Source: Chelonoidis abingdonii
Taxonomy: Eukaryota; Chordata; Testudines; Testudinidae
Direction: 5' to 3'
Length of the DNA stretch: 64,000 nucleotides
Assembly (NCBI RefSeq): GCF_003597395.2
Contig: NC_133771.1
Location: 128,452,117 to 128,516,116, forward strand
Made by a program: the position numbers and the translations under genes
Shown: positions 1 to 12,559 of the stretch, piece by piece
Layout of the letters: every line of letters begins with the position of its first letter
Numbering within the stretch: the stretch's first letter is position 1
The notes under the pieces: model-generated
The model's database searches: none
The model's input: the letters and a program-made list of their open reading frames with translations, nothing else
Told to the model about the DNA's origin: nothing

Positions 1-1515
1 ACATTTAGTGAACTCTGACCCGTCTGGGTAGGGCAAAGCCTTTTCAGAGATCTCCTTTGATTTATTCATTGCTTTTGAGGGGAAGTCTGAAGGGAAAACC
101 ATTTCTAACTAGAGCATATTCTGAATTCAGACTCACTAGAACCATACATAGGTCCATAACCAGGTATCTTCTGAATTTATTCTGTGAGAAGAAAGTCATC
201 TTCTGCAGCATGTTTAAAAGCCTGCCAGTTTCTGTAAAGCTGCTAAGAGGAGCTCAGCTCTCAGTTTTAGTCAACATAGTTCTGTCAGTACTGGTGCTAA
301 AACAGATGCTCATTTGGAGAGTTCAGTCTTTATTGAACTAAGTGCTCCTCTGGCTTCCTGGGTCTGTTACTGCTGGTAAGTTCCAAAAGAGTGGGGACAT
401 CATCTCAAAGAAGAAATGAAGGTAACTCATCTATTACTGGAGTTCTGAGTGTTTCTTCCTTTGCTTCTCCCCAGCTATTCACCTTCCTGCAAATTTTTTC
501 AGAGAGATTTTTGCAAAGCAGAAATAACTGGGGAGGGGTCAGTTTGAAACAAGTATTCTTATAGCCTCAGTCCAAACATTTGGTTCTGGATAAGGTGTGT
601 GTGTGCTGCATGGCGTTACAGCTTTCAAAAGGTTTCAGCATTCACAGTACAAAAATGGTGCATCTGCAGAGACAGTTTACTCAGAGAAGGCTAATGACAA
701 GTGAATAACCTTCCATCTTTTAGCTGCATTACATCTTCCATTGTAAATAAAGACTGCAGCATTATGTGTCAGTTTATTGTAAAGTTGGCTTACTGCCAAT
801 AATGTAAAACATATACATACTTCATTTTGTTTGAAAAGCTGCCACCAATTCAAATGGAAGCTTTCTCTGCTGAAAAATGCATGTTTATTAACTGACTTTT
901 GGTGAGCATTCCTTTATTGTGACTCTCATGCTGTTGTTCATAAAAAGGAATGCAAATTCAACCCTTGGGAGGGTCATACACTTCTAACATTCATGTACAT
1001 TGGTTCAGGTGACAAAGTATGTTTAGTTCTGTTTAAAAGAGATATCAGTATAAAGAATGAAATTTTTTTGCTTTAGAAGTCAGGGTTAAGGTCATTGCTA
1101 TAGATTTTTAAGAAGCTCATATTGCAACTGTCTGCACTGTATACCTAGCTTGAGAATAAATAAGCACACTTAAGTTTCCTGAGCTGCCAGTCCTCTAATT
1201 GTCATAAGTACAAGTGTTCAAGCCTAGTTGTGTACATACACAAAATACCTCTTGGAGAAGCTGCACATCCCTCCACACTCATCTCCTTCTCTATCTTTAA
1301 GCACCCTTCACTGTCCTAAAGTTTCCATTTAAGTCCACTTCTTTAGAGAACAGTAAAAAAGAGATAAACAGGCAATTTTAGGCATTCTTCATTTTTGGGT
1401 TTCTTCTTCCTCTTTAGGTTTCTTCATTTTTGTCACAGGACTCAGATTAATGTTCATAGAACAATTTATTTCTTTGTTAACATCTTTTTCTACGGTTACA
1501 TTATAATGACAATAC

Positions 1516-1605
1516 TGGGCCAACTTCTGCAGTCAGTGAAGTTCCAAATCTCTCACTGAAGTCAGTGGCTTTTAATGGTGCAAGGTATGCAGGATTGGCC
1601 CTTGA
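1516..1605. repeat. Short palindromic dispersed repeat
   Basis: The ends are inverted: GGGCCAACTTCTGCAG on the left and the reverse complement of TGCAGGATTGGCCCT on the right, around a centre of the form 'cactgaagtcagtgg'. This resembles the small foldback repeats with 'ctgacttcaatgg'-type centres that are common in turtle and bird DNA. Confidence 0.5.
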
Positions 1606-3929
1606 ACTTTACATTCATTTTTGTAAAGATGATTAAACATATTCCATAATAGACGGTGACAGGTATACAAACATAGCCTAACATTCTATTAATATTAAGT
1701 CATAAATCACTGAACTTTCCATTCATACAGTCCTGGGACCTTGCTCCTTTCAGCATTTTGCATACATGAACAAAAGCTTTCCTAAAGAAGGGACATATTA
1801 TGGGGCATCTATGTCTATGTCTATATGTTTATACATTGTTTTCATGAATTTTGCATTAATTGAGCTCCAATTGGAACAGAAATTAGCATCAAAAATATGC
1901 AAATGTTCATGGCTAGCAAATCCACTCCCATTTCACACACACAAACACTTTTTTTCTACAAACAAAAGATACTTTGTACAAGCTCCGTTGTATCCAAAAT
2001 AATTGGGAAAACATCTGATCTGCCCAAATGGTGCAACCTTTTTTGCACTTTAAGCACGATTTGTGACCTAATTTATTATTTTGCAACAGTAAACAGTGCA
2101 TCAAGGCCACTGAGGTTTCTGCTTCATGCTTCTGTCCCCTGTCGTGCATGCTGTTTATCTAAGATTATTTAGCACTGCTTTGTTATGATATTGATCACTA
2201 GTACAAACATGGGCAGACTTCAAAGTTAAAGTTTATTAGAGAAATGTAAGTACTTAAAAAGATAAATAATTTTAGAAATATCTTTTTCCCCTTTATTGGT
2301 TGACTATGTTTGCTAATAACATTTGTCAGAAAATCTGTGATTTGGTTTTCATTTTAGTGTCTCAATAAAAAAAATAATGAAAAAAAAAGCTGGACTTAGA
2401 ATGGATTGCATCTGATGTTGCTAATGTTTCCTGGAAATGGAAAACTGTGATAACAGCTGCTATCTTGGCTCATTTTCAAAAAAAAAGAAAGATTTTTTTA
2501 CAGCAGCAATTCACAAGTAGTTAAAACTATTTCCAATAGGCTTGCATCTTTACTAAAAATGTAAGTCAGTCAAATGTTTCCTTTCCAATCAGATTACTAC
2601 TTCTATCCTTTCACCAAGTCATTAACTATCAGAATTGTTTTTAGCCGCACAATACATTTATTCTAAAAATAAATGTTAATTTATGAAGTAAACTAAAATT
2701 TAGCCATGTATGGAAGACAACACAAAACATAGGTTCTTTCTATTATTAAAGCAAAAAAACTAGGGTAAGAATTAAGAAGGTATCAGCAGATACAATACTT
2801 AAAGAGATCATATCAAGTAAATTTAGACCCAAAATAAAGGTTTTGCTAAAATACATTTTTGAGGAATAGAAAACGTTTCCATGGGTATGTATGGGAGTTC
2901 AGTGCATATTCAGGGGTAGAATTTGGCCCCACAGCTTTGCGAAATACTTTCAGCTTGAATAATTAAAAGGTGTTTTTAATACAAGAAAAGCAGAACGTTA
3001 AAAAAATTAACATGTTGGTGTCCCTTTTTGTGGTCTCAGCAAAATAATGATAAAGACAATCATACTTTTTTCTTTTTTTTTTTTTTAATTTACAGCTAAA
3101 ATTTGTGCCTGATCATTTGATACATGCAGTCGGTTTCAAAATTACTCAGTTTATGTAGTGGAGACTATTGTCAGTATGCTAAAGGAATTGTTTATTGCTG
3201 TCATGCACAAATATAGATTTTATTTATTTGGTGTATGCAGTTCAGTCAAGCCAAGCCACAGCGTTTCTATCAATGATGTTCAAGGCATGAAGACCTCCAG
3301 GAAGCTGAGTCATTTTGCAGTCCTCAATAATAGGTGTCATAGTTTATGACTTTCCACGCTGACATAGTGGCCTGTTGCTAAAATGCCACTGAAATTCTGC
3401 TGCAGCACAAATTTTGTGTCCGGTGTGAAACCGGTTCAGCAGGGTCCATTGCCTTCGCAGTAAATCAAACCCAAGTTTGATAATGAGTGGGGGTCCAAGA
3501 CAAGATAATTATTTATCTCTTTCTCTGAGGACCGTGAAGCTCCCCACACATCCTCTACTGTAAATCCCTCACTCAGTAAAACTTACCCGCAGTGGGCAAT
3601 GTGAGGGCAGATGACCATGTGGTGGACTAAACAAGTGTTTGTTTAATAGTAGCTGTGACATATCACGCAATTTCATCACAAGCTTTGCTGCGTTTTCCTC
3701 TCTGTGAACACTGGGCAGAGCAATATTGCAGAACATTGAATAGAGATAATACTTCTTGATATGAAGTTTCTAAGGCATATTAAATAGACTGTATCCAGCT
3801 ACACAATGACGATGATTTAAAACAGTCCAGGCCACAAGCAAAGGAGTAGTTTAGAATTGCACCCTCTTCGTTGCATTTGAGATGGCACCAACTGGTAAAG
3901 GGAAGTAGAGTTTTGGCAAAAGGATGCAA

Positions 3930-4065
3930 AATTAATTTCCTTGTGCCTCAGTTTCTTCAAATGAAAAAAGGGAAGCATGATACTTAGCCTCCACAGTAAA
4001 GTGCGTTGAAATCTATGAATGAAAACCATTACATAAGAGCTATGTATTATTGTTATTATTTACTA
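3930..4065 (+). repeat. MIR-type SINE, 3' portion
   Basis: CTTGTGCCTCAGTTTCTTC followed by an A-rich 'aaatgaaaaaaggg' and ending in TATTATTGTTATTATT matches the MIR core and 3' end in order. The tRNA-derived head is missing or too diverged to see. Confidence 0.7.
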
Positions 4066-6824
4066 CTGATTTGTTCAAAAATGTCTGCTGCAATCAGAAT
4101 ATCCCAGAATTCAATTTTTAAATCCTTTTTTGTGCATTAGAAATGAAATAGTTGACTGGTCTTTGACTACAGTCTCACATCTTTGTTATAAAAAAAAATG
4201 TTTAAGTTCAGAGTAAAGGGCCTGCTTCAAAGTGTCTTTAGCTGTCTGCTTGAATCTCATTCTTTTCAACAAGACCTGAGCAGATAGAAGAATTTAAAAT
4301 CTTGGGAAGTTCTAATATTACAAATGCTTTGACTTTTCTACCTTTATGGTTGTACAGCCATTCCAGTTTTAATTCATGTCATCCATGAAGTAGGACCTTG
4401 GAAACAGTCATTGTCAATGGCAAGCTTTATTACCATTGATTTACACAGAGGTGCTTCAGCACATCCAGCAGATTAAAACACCTTGAATAGAAGGAGACCA
4501 GGTCTGCCTAAAAGAGAGCACTAAAAAACTAAAAGAATTTCTAGTACACTCTAAGATTCTAAAAAACTCGCAGAGATAAAAGTAGATCAGACTGAATCTT
4601 ACAAATTGGTTCCCCTCAGGACATGGCGACTGCCCTCATATACTCAATCCTTAACACTTTAAGAGATTTTTTGCTTTTCTTTCTTTAATATGTCACAATT
4701 TTAATATTTGTATTTGTAATACTAACTCTCCAAAACTTAAAAATGAGCTGAAATTAAATAAACTGGAAAACAAACAAAGGAATAGGATACTAATCATGAA
4801 AAAAACATATCTACCCTGAGATACATTTTAAAGCAAACTTCACATACTCCTTCACTCTCCTCCCCAGACCTGTACTGAGGCCTTCAGAGCTCTGTGTTTC
4901 CCCTGCTACAGCAGATGGCATCACTAGAGCAGTGTAAGGAATGCCACTCCTGCATATCTTTGTTCTAGTGATTTCATCAACTAAAGCAGGTCTTGACAGG
5001 TAAAAAGGCTTTCAGTTCACCTTTGAGTATCATATACTGTTGTACAGAGCTTAGGAGGCAGAGAAACTGTTTCTTTGATCCAGGAAAGGAATTAAAAAAT
5101 ATTTTTCCAATTCCAGTCCTCTAGACCTGAAATCTTAGTATTCCTTCAATATGCATGTTCTATACAAGTAAAATCTGTGAGACATTTTGCTTTGACATCA
5201 TAGTATGACAAACCTGCTTTCTAACATTTCCTTCTTGTTGATTACTGTTGCAAAGGACAGCTTCTTAAAGAGCATGAATCAGATCTATGTTCACACATTG
5301 CATATGCAGCATTTCTGTGGCTGACAACATGGGCTCCATATACAAGCTAACAGTGAAATAAAGTTAAACCGGAGAAGGGCATGCTGAGACTGCTGTAATT
5401 CGGTAGCAATTTTTTTTCCAAGTACTCATCATTATTATGACTAGATATTTAGCCTTAGGTGTGCTGAGAAAATCAGTCTGTCTCATCCATCTAGTGTTGA
5501 CAAATGCTGGGGTGGATATTGTCCTGTTAGGTTAATCATTACTTCATTTGTCTGAAAGATTTGCTAATTCCTATAGCTATGTAGGATGGCTATTGTAGTA
5601 CTTAGCAGATGACTTCAATGCTGCAATAACCTTTTTGGTATAGGCATTTGTACGCTGTCTTGAAATTAGAGTAGACAATGACTCTCTTGAGGATATGAAC
5701 CTTGCACAGGTTGTGCATGTCTGATGAAATTTTTTTGTAATGATAGTCTGCACATCACTTCAGCCATTCCTTGCATACTGTTTCCCTTATCATTGCCTAA
5801 GCCTATCAGGTACCTTTTAATCAAACCTCCAAGCCGTTTAATCTAGGAAATATTTTACGTGTCTTGTCCCAGTATTGAATGCTTCTACAAATTCTTCTGC
5901 ACAGGAAACAGCTGAAACATACATCCTGCCCCTACCACAACTGAAGGGCCAAGTCATCCTCTGGAGACCTAATCCAGATCTCCCACTTTGTGATAGATCA
6001 TTGTTACTTCGATATTATGGCATTTTGAATGGACTTTTTTTTAAGACATATGAAAGTTGTTTAAGCTCGTCATCAGAGAACATGTAGGATTAAAAATTAC
6101 AGATTTTAGCAAACAATTTGAAAATCAATAATTTCTTTATTTATCTGCCAAGAGATAAGTTCAGGGTTCAGGGCTTTCCTGGCTGCAGCACAATCACAAA
6201 TACCTTCAGGCACTGTCAGGAATGTTGGCAGTACAGTTCTCTTCATCGATGAAGTGCTACCATCAATCTAAGGCCTTTTTTGTTAGATAAAAGCATATTT
6301 AACCAAAACACCATTTGATTTGTAATTCTTTCTTTCTTTCTTACCATTGCTGATTGACAACCTTTTTGTGTAAATTAAAATGATCTGCTGCAATACTAGC
6401 TTGCTGTCTTCTACATGATGGTATAGTCCATTATTTCTAACATCATAGCCATTTCCATAGTAGTGGTGTCACAAATGTGTTCTGAAATCACTAATGTAAT
6501 CAGATAGAGAGGTGATTTTTTTTAAAAGGGAGCCATCATAATATCTTTCAGATGAGAATACCTGTCTTTACATACTATAATTTTATATAACATTTTGCAA
6601 ATAAATAAATAAAGCATAAGAGTTTACAAGGTTGATAAATTGTTATACATATAACTGTAACAGAATGTTAGCAGTTCTCTAGGATCAAATTTCTACCATT
6701 AAGATGATTTTTCACGTAATCGTTCAGCTAATCTCTGTATGTGTACAGGGCTGCAAAATTTTTACCGGTTTCTCTCTGTAAGAACTACAGAAATCCAGAA
6801 TCCAGATCTAGCTCTGGGAGTCAT

Positions 6825-6955
6825 TTGGGCCCAAATCCAGAAAAACACTTAAGCATGAATGATGCTTAAATTTTAAATATGTGAGTAGTCCTATTGAATT
6901 AATGTGCTTAAAACTAAGCATGTGGCTAAGTGCTTTGCTGGATTGGGGCCTTGTA
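6825..6955. repeat. Palindromic amniote dispersed repeat
   Basis: It opens with 'gggcccaaatccagaaaaacacttaag' and closes with the near-inverse 'taagtgctttgctggattggggcc'. The centre carries 'gtgagtagtcctattga'. This is the layout of an amniote foldback repeat with alternating 'cttaag' and 'gagtag' motifs. Confidence 0.6.
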
Positions 6956-8239
6956 GATCTGCACTCTAAAGAACAGGCACTGAAGATACGGCAGTAAAAC
7001 CTGGCCCACCCTTTTAATGTGCCTTAGTCCTGACCTGAAAGGAGCCATTGTCTCTAGCAATGAGAAGTTGTTTCTTGTGTCCTTGATAATTGTATCCTTG
7101 GCCTGTCTGCTAAGCCTGTCAACAAAATGGCCAGATAGTATTATTTGAGATGCTGAATTTTATGACGTAGATACTTGTCCACTAATAATTGGAGTGAGGC
7201 CACTAACTAATTTCCCATGGACCACCAAACAAGCATCAGATAGTAACCACTCCCAGTGACTGTGTATCCTGGCTGGACTAGAGCCATCAACAATTCCCGA
7301 AGCCAGCCAGTGTCCTTAACAAATTATTGTTGATGTACGTTTTGGAGAATATTCATGCTGAGAGAGTCCAATCTTTGGAGATTTTGAAGTGCTATTTTCT
7401 GGCAAATTGTAACACATTTTTCCCCTTTAAATCTCTCTTAAAATCCCTGGGAGCAGAATTATCTATCACTGTTTTGCATTTTTAAAACTTTTGTGCAGCA
7501 GTTTACTCTGGGCTCTTTATATTAGCTAATATGCTGTTTGTGCACAAATAAACATCACAGCCAGTTCTCAATCTGCTCCATGTTAAAGAAGGCTGCGACA
7601 GTTGTTGTTCTGTCTAGGGGCTAGAATAATTTGTCCTCTTGTCATTAACTTAATGTAACCCATTTTTCAGGGAGTAAAAGTAGATTGAGTGGTGTGTTGT
7701 GCTCCAAATATATCTCTTTGGCCAAATGACACCCCCTCTTTGAGCTCCACAATCTGAAACACTGTAGGCATGTGGATCTGGTGTTTAGCATGGAACAATC
7801 CCAAAAAAGCATCCCACTAAGGATTTCATACCACAACAGACCCTAGCTTTTCAGAGATAAGCATTTATATATCTGGCGATTGAGTTTTGTCCCAACTATC
7901 ACTATGAAATGAAGCAGTAATGGTCTTAAGATGTTACTGACCAGCTATGTGACTGTCTCCAGAGACAAAGCCTGTGGATGTTAATAAAATTTGTTTTCTG
8001 CATTTTAAAAATCCAGAATAGCATCTAGATACTAAGCTAATAGGCACATTACAAATATATTTTAGACCATATTGACAACTTCAGTGGAAAGAGGATGGAT
8101 GATGAATGGATAGATAGAATTTCATATATTTAAATCCTGCAACTTTATGTCACAGGATAAAGATTGCAGTGAAGTTATTGTGATTGACCAGCAATTCTAT
8201 TTAGCTACGTCATGTTTTCAGAAAGCTACAAGGAAAACT

Positions 8240-8274
8240 CTAACATAATGTTGTATTTTGTTTTTATTAACCAG
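8240..8274 (+). promoter_or_regulatory. PACRG: 3' splice site of the last PACRG intron
   Basis: A branch-point-like CTAAC lies at 8240-8244 (candidate branch A at 8243). It is followed by a T-rich tract and the acceptor AACCAG ending at 8274. The branch-to-AG distance of about 31 nt is typical. The junction leaves the exon in phase 1, as needed to complete a Val codon before the Asn-Ser-Gly start of the exon. Confidence 0.85.
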
Positions 8275-8435
8275 TGAATTCAGGAGACGGTATTGACTAC
8301 AGCCAGCAGAAGCGTGAAAATATCGGAGATTTGATTCAAGAGACACTGGAAGCCTTTGAGCGCTATGGTGGAGAAGACGCTTATATAAACATTAAATACA
8401 TGGTCCCTACCTATCAGTCGTGCTTGTTAAACTAA
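8275..8435 (+). CDS. PACRG: PACRG terminal coding exon (partial gene)
   Basis: This is the last coding exon of parkin co-regulated gene. The first two bases complete a split Val codon (phase 1), followed by 52 residues and a TAA stop at 8433-8435. The translation begins [17 protein letters not shown] and ends PTYQSCLLN, which I recognise as the conserved PACRG C-terminus; the human protein, from memory, ends PTYESCLLN, and the window has small changes such as E/D, F/Y and V/M. PACRG is an armadillo/HEAT-like protein of ciliary and flagellar axonemes, located at the inner junction where the B-tubule closes on the A-tubule of doublet microtubules. The exon is preceded by a good 3' splice site and followed by a poly(A) signal. 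Earlier exons, including the one encoding the preceding residues, were not seen, which fits the very long PACRG introns. The reading frame is intact and I see nothing suggesting a pseudogene copy: it is flanked by intron rather than spliced sequence. Confidence 0.96.
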
Positions 8436-8755
8436 CAGATAAGATGGTTGTGTCAACAGGGATGATTCCATTTGTATTCTCAAAGGCTATATCCAATTCT
8501 GTATAATATCTTGTTATTCGTGCTTTCTTCCTCTACAGCTGCTAAAGTAGTGGCTTCTGGACCATTAAACTGCTAGCACTATTGTGAACAAGTCTTTCCA
8601 ATACATGAATAGTGCCTGTTCCTTAGATTACAATGGTGTACTGTGCTTATTTGTTCTATGAAAGAATTACTTCTTTATAACAGAGCTGACTGGAGCAGAA
8701 GTCAGAGTTAAACCTTCAGTTGTGTAGACAATAAAACCATAATTTTCATACACAA
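8436..8755 (+). other. PACRG: PACRG 3' UTR
   Basis: Non-coding sequence from the TAA stop to the predicted cleavage site about 20 nt after AATAAA (8730-8735). No repeat was recognised in it. The exact cleavage base is inferred. A second AATAAA at 9381-9386 could serve a longer isoform. Confidence 0.7.
8730..8735 (+). terminator. PACRG: PACRG polyadenylation signal AATAAA
   Basis: A canonical AATAAA lies 295 nt after the stop codon. A T/GT-rich stretch follows at about 8767-8785 (CTGTTCTGTGTCTGC), a plausible downstream element for cleavage. Cleavage would fall near 8750-8760. Confidence 0.75.
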
Positions 8756-10048
8756 TTCAGCAATTACTGTTCTGTGTCTGCTTGCCGTGGGGGTGATGTC
8801 AGGGGTTGTAATAAGAAGAGTTTATGCTGACTGCTTAATAGGTGTTTGTGATGGAAACGGAAGTTCAGCAATGCCTCTCCAGCAGCTGTTGAAAATTATG
8901 TGCTCTGATATACAATACAACTGTTGAATGTATATACCAATTACAGTAGGAAACTTTATATAGTCCATTATAAAGCTCTGTGATAAAAATTAATTAATGT
9001 TTCTTCCTCACTCATGATATGGGTTTCCAGGTGTTTCCCTTTTTATGTAGTTTGGGTTCTTATTTAGGAAAATACGTGAGAGTAGTTTTAAAAAATTTAT
9101 CAGCTGGGGTAAGGTGAACATGTATTATACAGTCCCAAAACAAAGTGCTATATTAAGCAACCATTGCACAGTTGTGTATGTAGAAAGGACACTAGTATTC
9201 TTTATAGCTCTTAAAATCTTTTTTTAATTGTTTATAGTTTATAATTGTTTGTAAGTTTCCTCACTAAATAAGTTGTCGTCACCGGTGCATCCCCATAGCG
9301 GTTGTTTTCATAGTCTTGCATGTAAGCGAGGCTTTTGGAATTGATTTTATTAATTTAAATACATATATATAAAGTACACCAATAAAGAATTACATGAACT
9401 TCAGTATTGCCACACCCACTTATTCAAAAATCATGAGGTAGTTTTTGTTGCTGTTTTTTGTTGCAGGGAGCGTTAATTACAAAGTTTGGGCTTATTGTGT
9501 TTGTCTTCTCCTTTCTGATCTTTTAAGCTGCACCTGGGTCACATTTTCAAGCTTGTCTATGTAAACATGAGGGCAAGAAACTTACTTTTTTAATGAAATC
9601 TGAGATCCTCATGAATCTGGGTGATTGGGCTTTTGGAAAAACATCAACTATCACTAGACTCATGACAAAACCATGCAAGTTGGGAACACAGGAACTTTAA
9701 AAATTAAACCATTTTGGAAAATCATTTTAGTAAGGTAAATCAAATTGTGGGGCTGCCAACCCTGACAAATGTACCTTTAAGCATGACAGGCAGTGTGTTT
9801 CTGGGCAATTATAGCATAACTCAAAGTGCTTTATAAAGCACAAAACCAAAGGCCAAGTGATTTAAAGCACTTCAGTAATGGTATGACCTTCAAATACACT
9901 CCCTAGTTAGTTTACTGCTATCAGGAGATGGTATTTATACATAAAAATGGAAAACTGAGCTCCTGCATTCACCAGTTCATATAGTTGCAGCACTGACATA
10001 CAGATAGCCTAGGGACAATTTCTAATTGAATATAATTATCAAACAGCC
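8756..10048. other. Intergenic sequence downstream of PACRG, no element recognised
   Basis: AT-rich sequence with a possible alternative AATAAA at 9381-9386. No repeat family, RNA gene or coding exon recognised. Confidence 0.6.
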
Positions 10049-10365
10049 TCAGCCAGATCCTCAGCTGCTGTAAATAAGCACAGCTTCAGTGAGGCCAGTT
10101 AGCTACATGGATTTAGACCAGGTCAACAGTAAAAAAATTTTTATTTCAAGTTTATTGCCAATTAGCTCAAAGGAGGTAAAAGTTATAAAGGCTGGTGTGG
10201 ACACTAGGCTGCAAGGTAAACCACAGTCCCTTTGTATTCTGGAACAAACATTTGGGGAGTGTCCAGATTACCTTTCCAGCCTTGTTAACTAACAAGTTAA
10301 TTGGCAATCAAGTAACTCAAGGTAAAAAATGACTAATGTAGAAAAGACCTAGCTGTGGATCTGGC
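10049..10365. repeat. Palindromic repeat interrupted by a MITE
   Basis: The left half starts with CAGCCAGATCCTCAGCTG and the matching right end is GCTGTGGATCTGGC at about 10352-10365. The two halves together form a small foldback repeat of the 'ccagatcctcagctg' type. They are separated by the element at about 10117-10350. Confidence 0.5.
10117..10350. mobile_element. MITE-like insertion inside the palindromic repeat
   Basis: About 230 bp starting near 'ccaggtcaacagtaaaaaaat' and ending 'taatgtagaaaagacct'. It has weak GGTC-type inverted ends and an inner pair 'ttgccaattag' / 'gttaattggcaat' in opposite orientation. The boundaries come from the rejoining of the flanking repeat and are good to a few bases. 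Confidence 0.45.
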
Positions 10366-12211
10366 TTTTTACCTACATACCTCTCTGGAACAAGGATGGA
10401 CTGGATAAGTCTTTAACATGGAGACCTGAGCCACTTGGGATAGATGACACCTCTATATGCACTGAAAACTGAACAGCTTGTTGAGCTCCTAAAAATTTGG
10501 GGGGGTGGGTTTAATGGTGCCAAAAAGACTCAACTCCTAGGGCTGGATTAAAGCATAAACACTATTGGCACTAGTCTATGGACCCAATTCCTGGAGTCAT
10601 GTGATTACATCAGACTCTGCTTTCATTTTTTTTAAAAGGTAAGTTTATAATTTTCATGATTGTGAAGATAACATTGAAAAATGTGATTTGTGTAGCAACC
10701 ACTAGCTGAGCCCACTGAAATCATAGCACTGACAGGTGAACTGCTTTATGTATCTCAGTGGCTGTAAACTGCCAGATCTATTGTTCTGGATTGCCTGCAA
10801 ACTCTACTCCTCCCCCCCCACAATAGGCTCTCTGCATGTGGCAGGAGACATGGACTAGAGTGGACCCCACCCAAGCAGATATTCAGTTGCTGGGGCAAGA
10901 CCTCACTCTAGCAACCTCTGCCTCTCCTGTGGGCAGGGGAGTGCTGATTCCCGTCCTGGGGGAAAGGAGGGGGTCCCAGGCCCCTACTATGCTAGGTCAC
11001 ACCCTGAATCCAGAATGACTTCCTTGTCAATTTATCTGATGCTTTCAATGTGGTAATCCACTGAGGGGTATTGTTGTTTGCTCTTGATGTGAGCAATCTG
11101 CTTTCAGAGAGTGAAAAAATGTTTTTAAATGTTAACTTCAAGTTTAATACTGTGCTGAATGTCCCCATATGGGTCTAATTTGATCATTCAGTATATAATC
11201 CTACAGCTACTTAATTTTAAAAAAATCTAGGTGCAAACTAGACAGCTTGCATACTGTTTGGAGTATGTAGTACTTGAGGATCCTGTTTATAAAACTATCT
11301 GCACTTGAGAAAGAAAACACAGTTGGTATTTAAAGTATAAATCAGCATCAGAATGTTTCAAAAGTTGTGTTCAAGCCACTGGAACATTTGCACTTCCCCA
11401 TTCTAAACAGAAGTTTCTGATCTAAGTCAGCTCAGAATATGAGACTTGCAGGTTTAGTGAGCCTTCAATTCCTGTTTCTCAAAGGGGTGGTGTGGGGGAC
11501 AGCATGAAGGAGAGAAAAGATGCTGCACAAGTTTCTGTGAGAAGCCCCTCCTACAAAGAAGAATTGGAGCACTCACTGGACAGGAATTGTAAGTGATCAG
11601 AGGCAGTGCTAGCTTGGGCAATGCAATAAACATTCTTCAGGCCACACCCTTAGTGCTGCAGTTTGTCTATGGGGGCCCATCTTGGCGCACACAAGCAAGA
11701 GAAAATTTTAGACCTCAAACTAAAATCCTGTGGTCTTGCTAACCATAGCGTGTTGGAACAACTACTAAAACCTATGAAATGGGAACTAATCCTTGTACCT
11801 TTAAAACACTGAGAGCGACACAAAATCATCTTATCGTGATGCAGTGGAGAAGCACAAGTAGGTAAGGATTAATTATCTTGGTTGGGGGGATGGGGTGAAC
11901 AGGAGCACATGGAAAAACAAGAAAAAATTGTGGGTCTGTTTGTAATCAGATTCTAATGACACTGGCTCTTATAACAATCACTTATTACCTGGTTTGAAAC
12001 AGAATATAGTATGATTTTTCATAGATACAACAAGACCTGAGATGTCTAAATGTCAACCATGCCAGTATTCTGATGCAAACTGTATGAAAAAGCTGTCACT
12101 AAAGTTGAGGCAGTTAGACTGGGAGGATGATAATCAGTAGGCCAGTATGCTTCTCCCCACACATCCCTTATTTTGTTTTATGCCACGGGAAGGAAATGCA
12201 CATCACTTTCA
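10366..12211. other. Intergenic, no element recognised
   Basis: Contains short homopolymer runs (for example G-run near 10500 and C-run near 10810). No coding or repeat family recognised. Confidence 0.5.
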
Positions 12212-12502
12212 GGGCTTGTCTACAAGCAGTATTTGCACTGCTATGCCAATGTTCATTTAGAAACTAATAAAGGTAATGTGGTGCAATGCCCTAATGTGAA
12301 GGCCGAGATATTAGTATAAAGGTGCTTCTACTGGTGTTGCTTACTTGCATACATTTATGGGAATAAGCTATACCAGTAGAAGCACCTTGAATACCAGGAG
12401 AACTGTATTCAGATGAGGGCTTGTAATGACCTAGTGATTCCTGTATAAAATCATACAGCAGTGAAATAGTTAAATCAGGACCAAAAATGTGTTGCTCAGG
12501 TC
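12212..12502. mobile_element. MITE with internal inverted repeat
   Basis: Begins GGGCTTGTCTACAAGCAG and ends near TGTGTTGCTCAGGTC, a decayed copy of the inverted end. The middle has AAGGTGCTTCTACTGGT and its exact inverse ACCAGTAGAAGCACCTT separated by about 50 bp. Both the 'cttgtctaca' end and this internal hairpin match a MITE family I associate with turtles. Confidence 0.65.
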
Positions 12503-12559
12503 TCAAAAATAGCCTTGGAGAACAAGGGAAAAGGCCAGATAAGTGGTGTGATCTACACC

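Larger units (their letters stand above)
1..8274 (+). other. PACRG: Last intron of PACRG (3' part)
   Basis: AT-rich sequence without supported exons. It holds small palindromic repeats near 1516-1605 and 6825-6955 and a MIR 3' end at about 3930-4065; otherwise I see no recognisable element. Open frames here are short, have no family resemblance and lack plausible splice context. The intron assignment follows from the acceptor at 8274; its donor lies outside the window. Confidence 0.85.

Noticed and set aside
9381..9386. AATAAA as the main PACRG poly(A) signal
   Set aside because: The signal at 8730-8735 is closer and has a better GT-rich downstream element. The distal one is kept only as a possible alternative.
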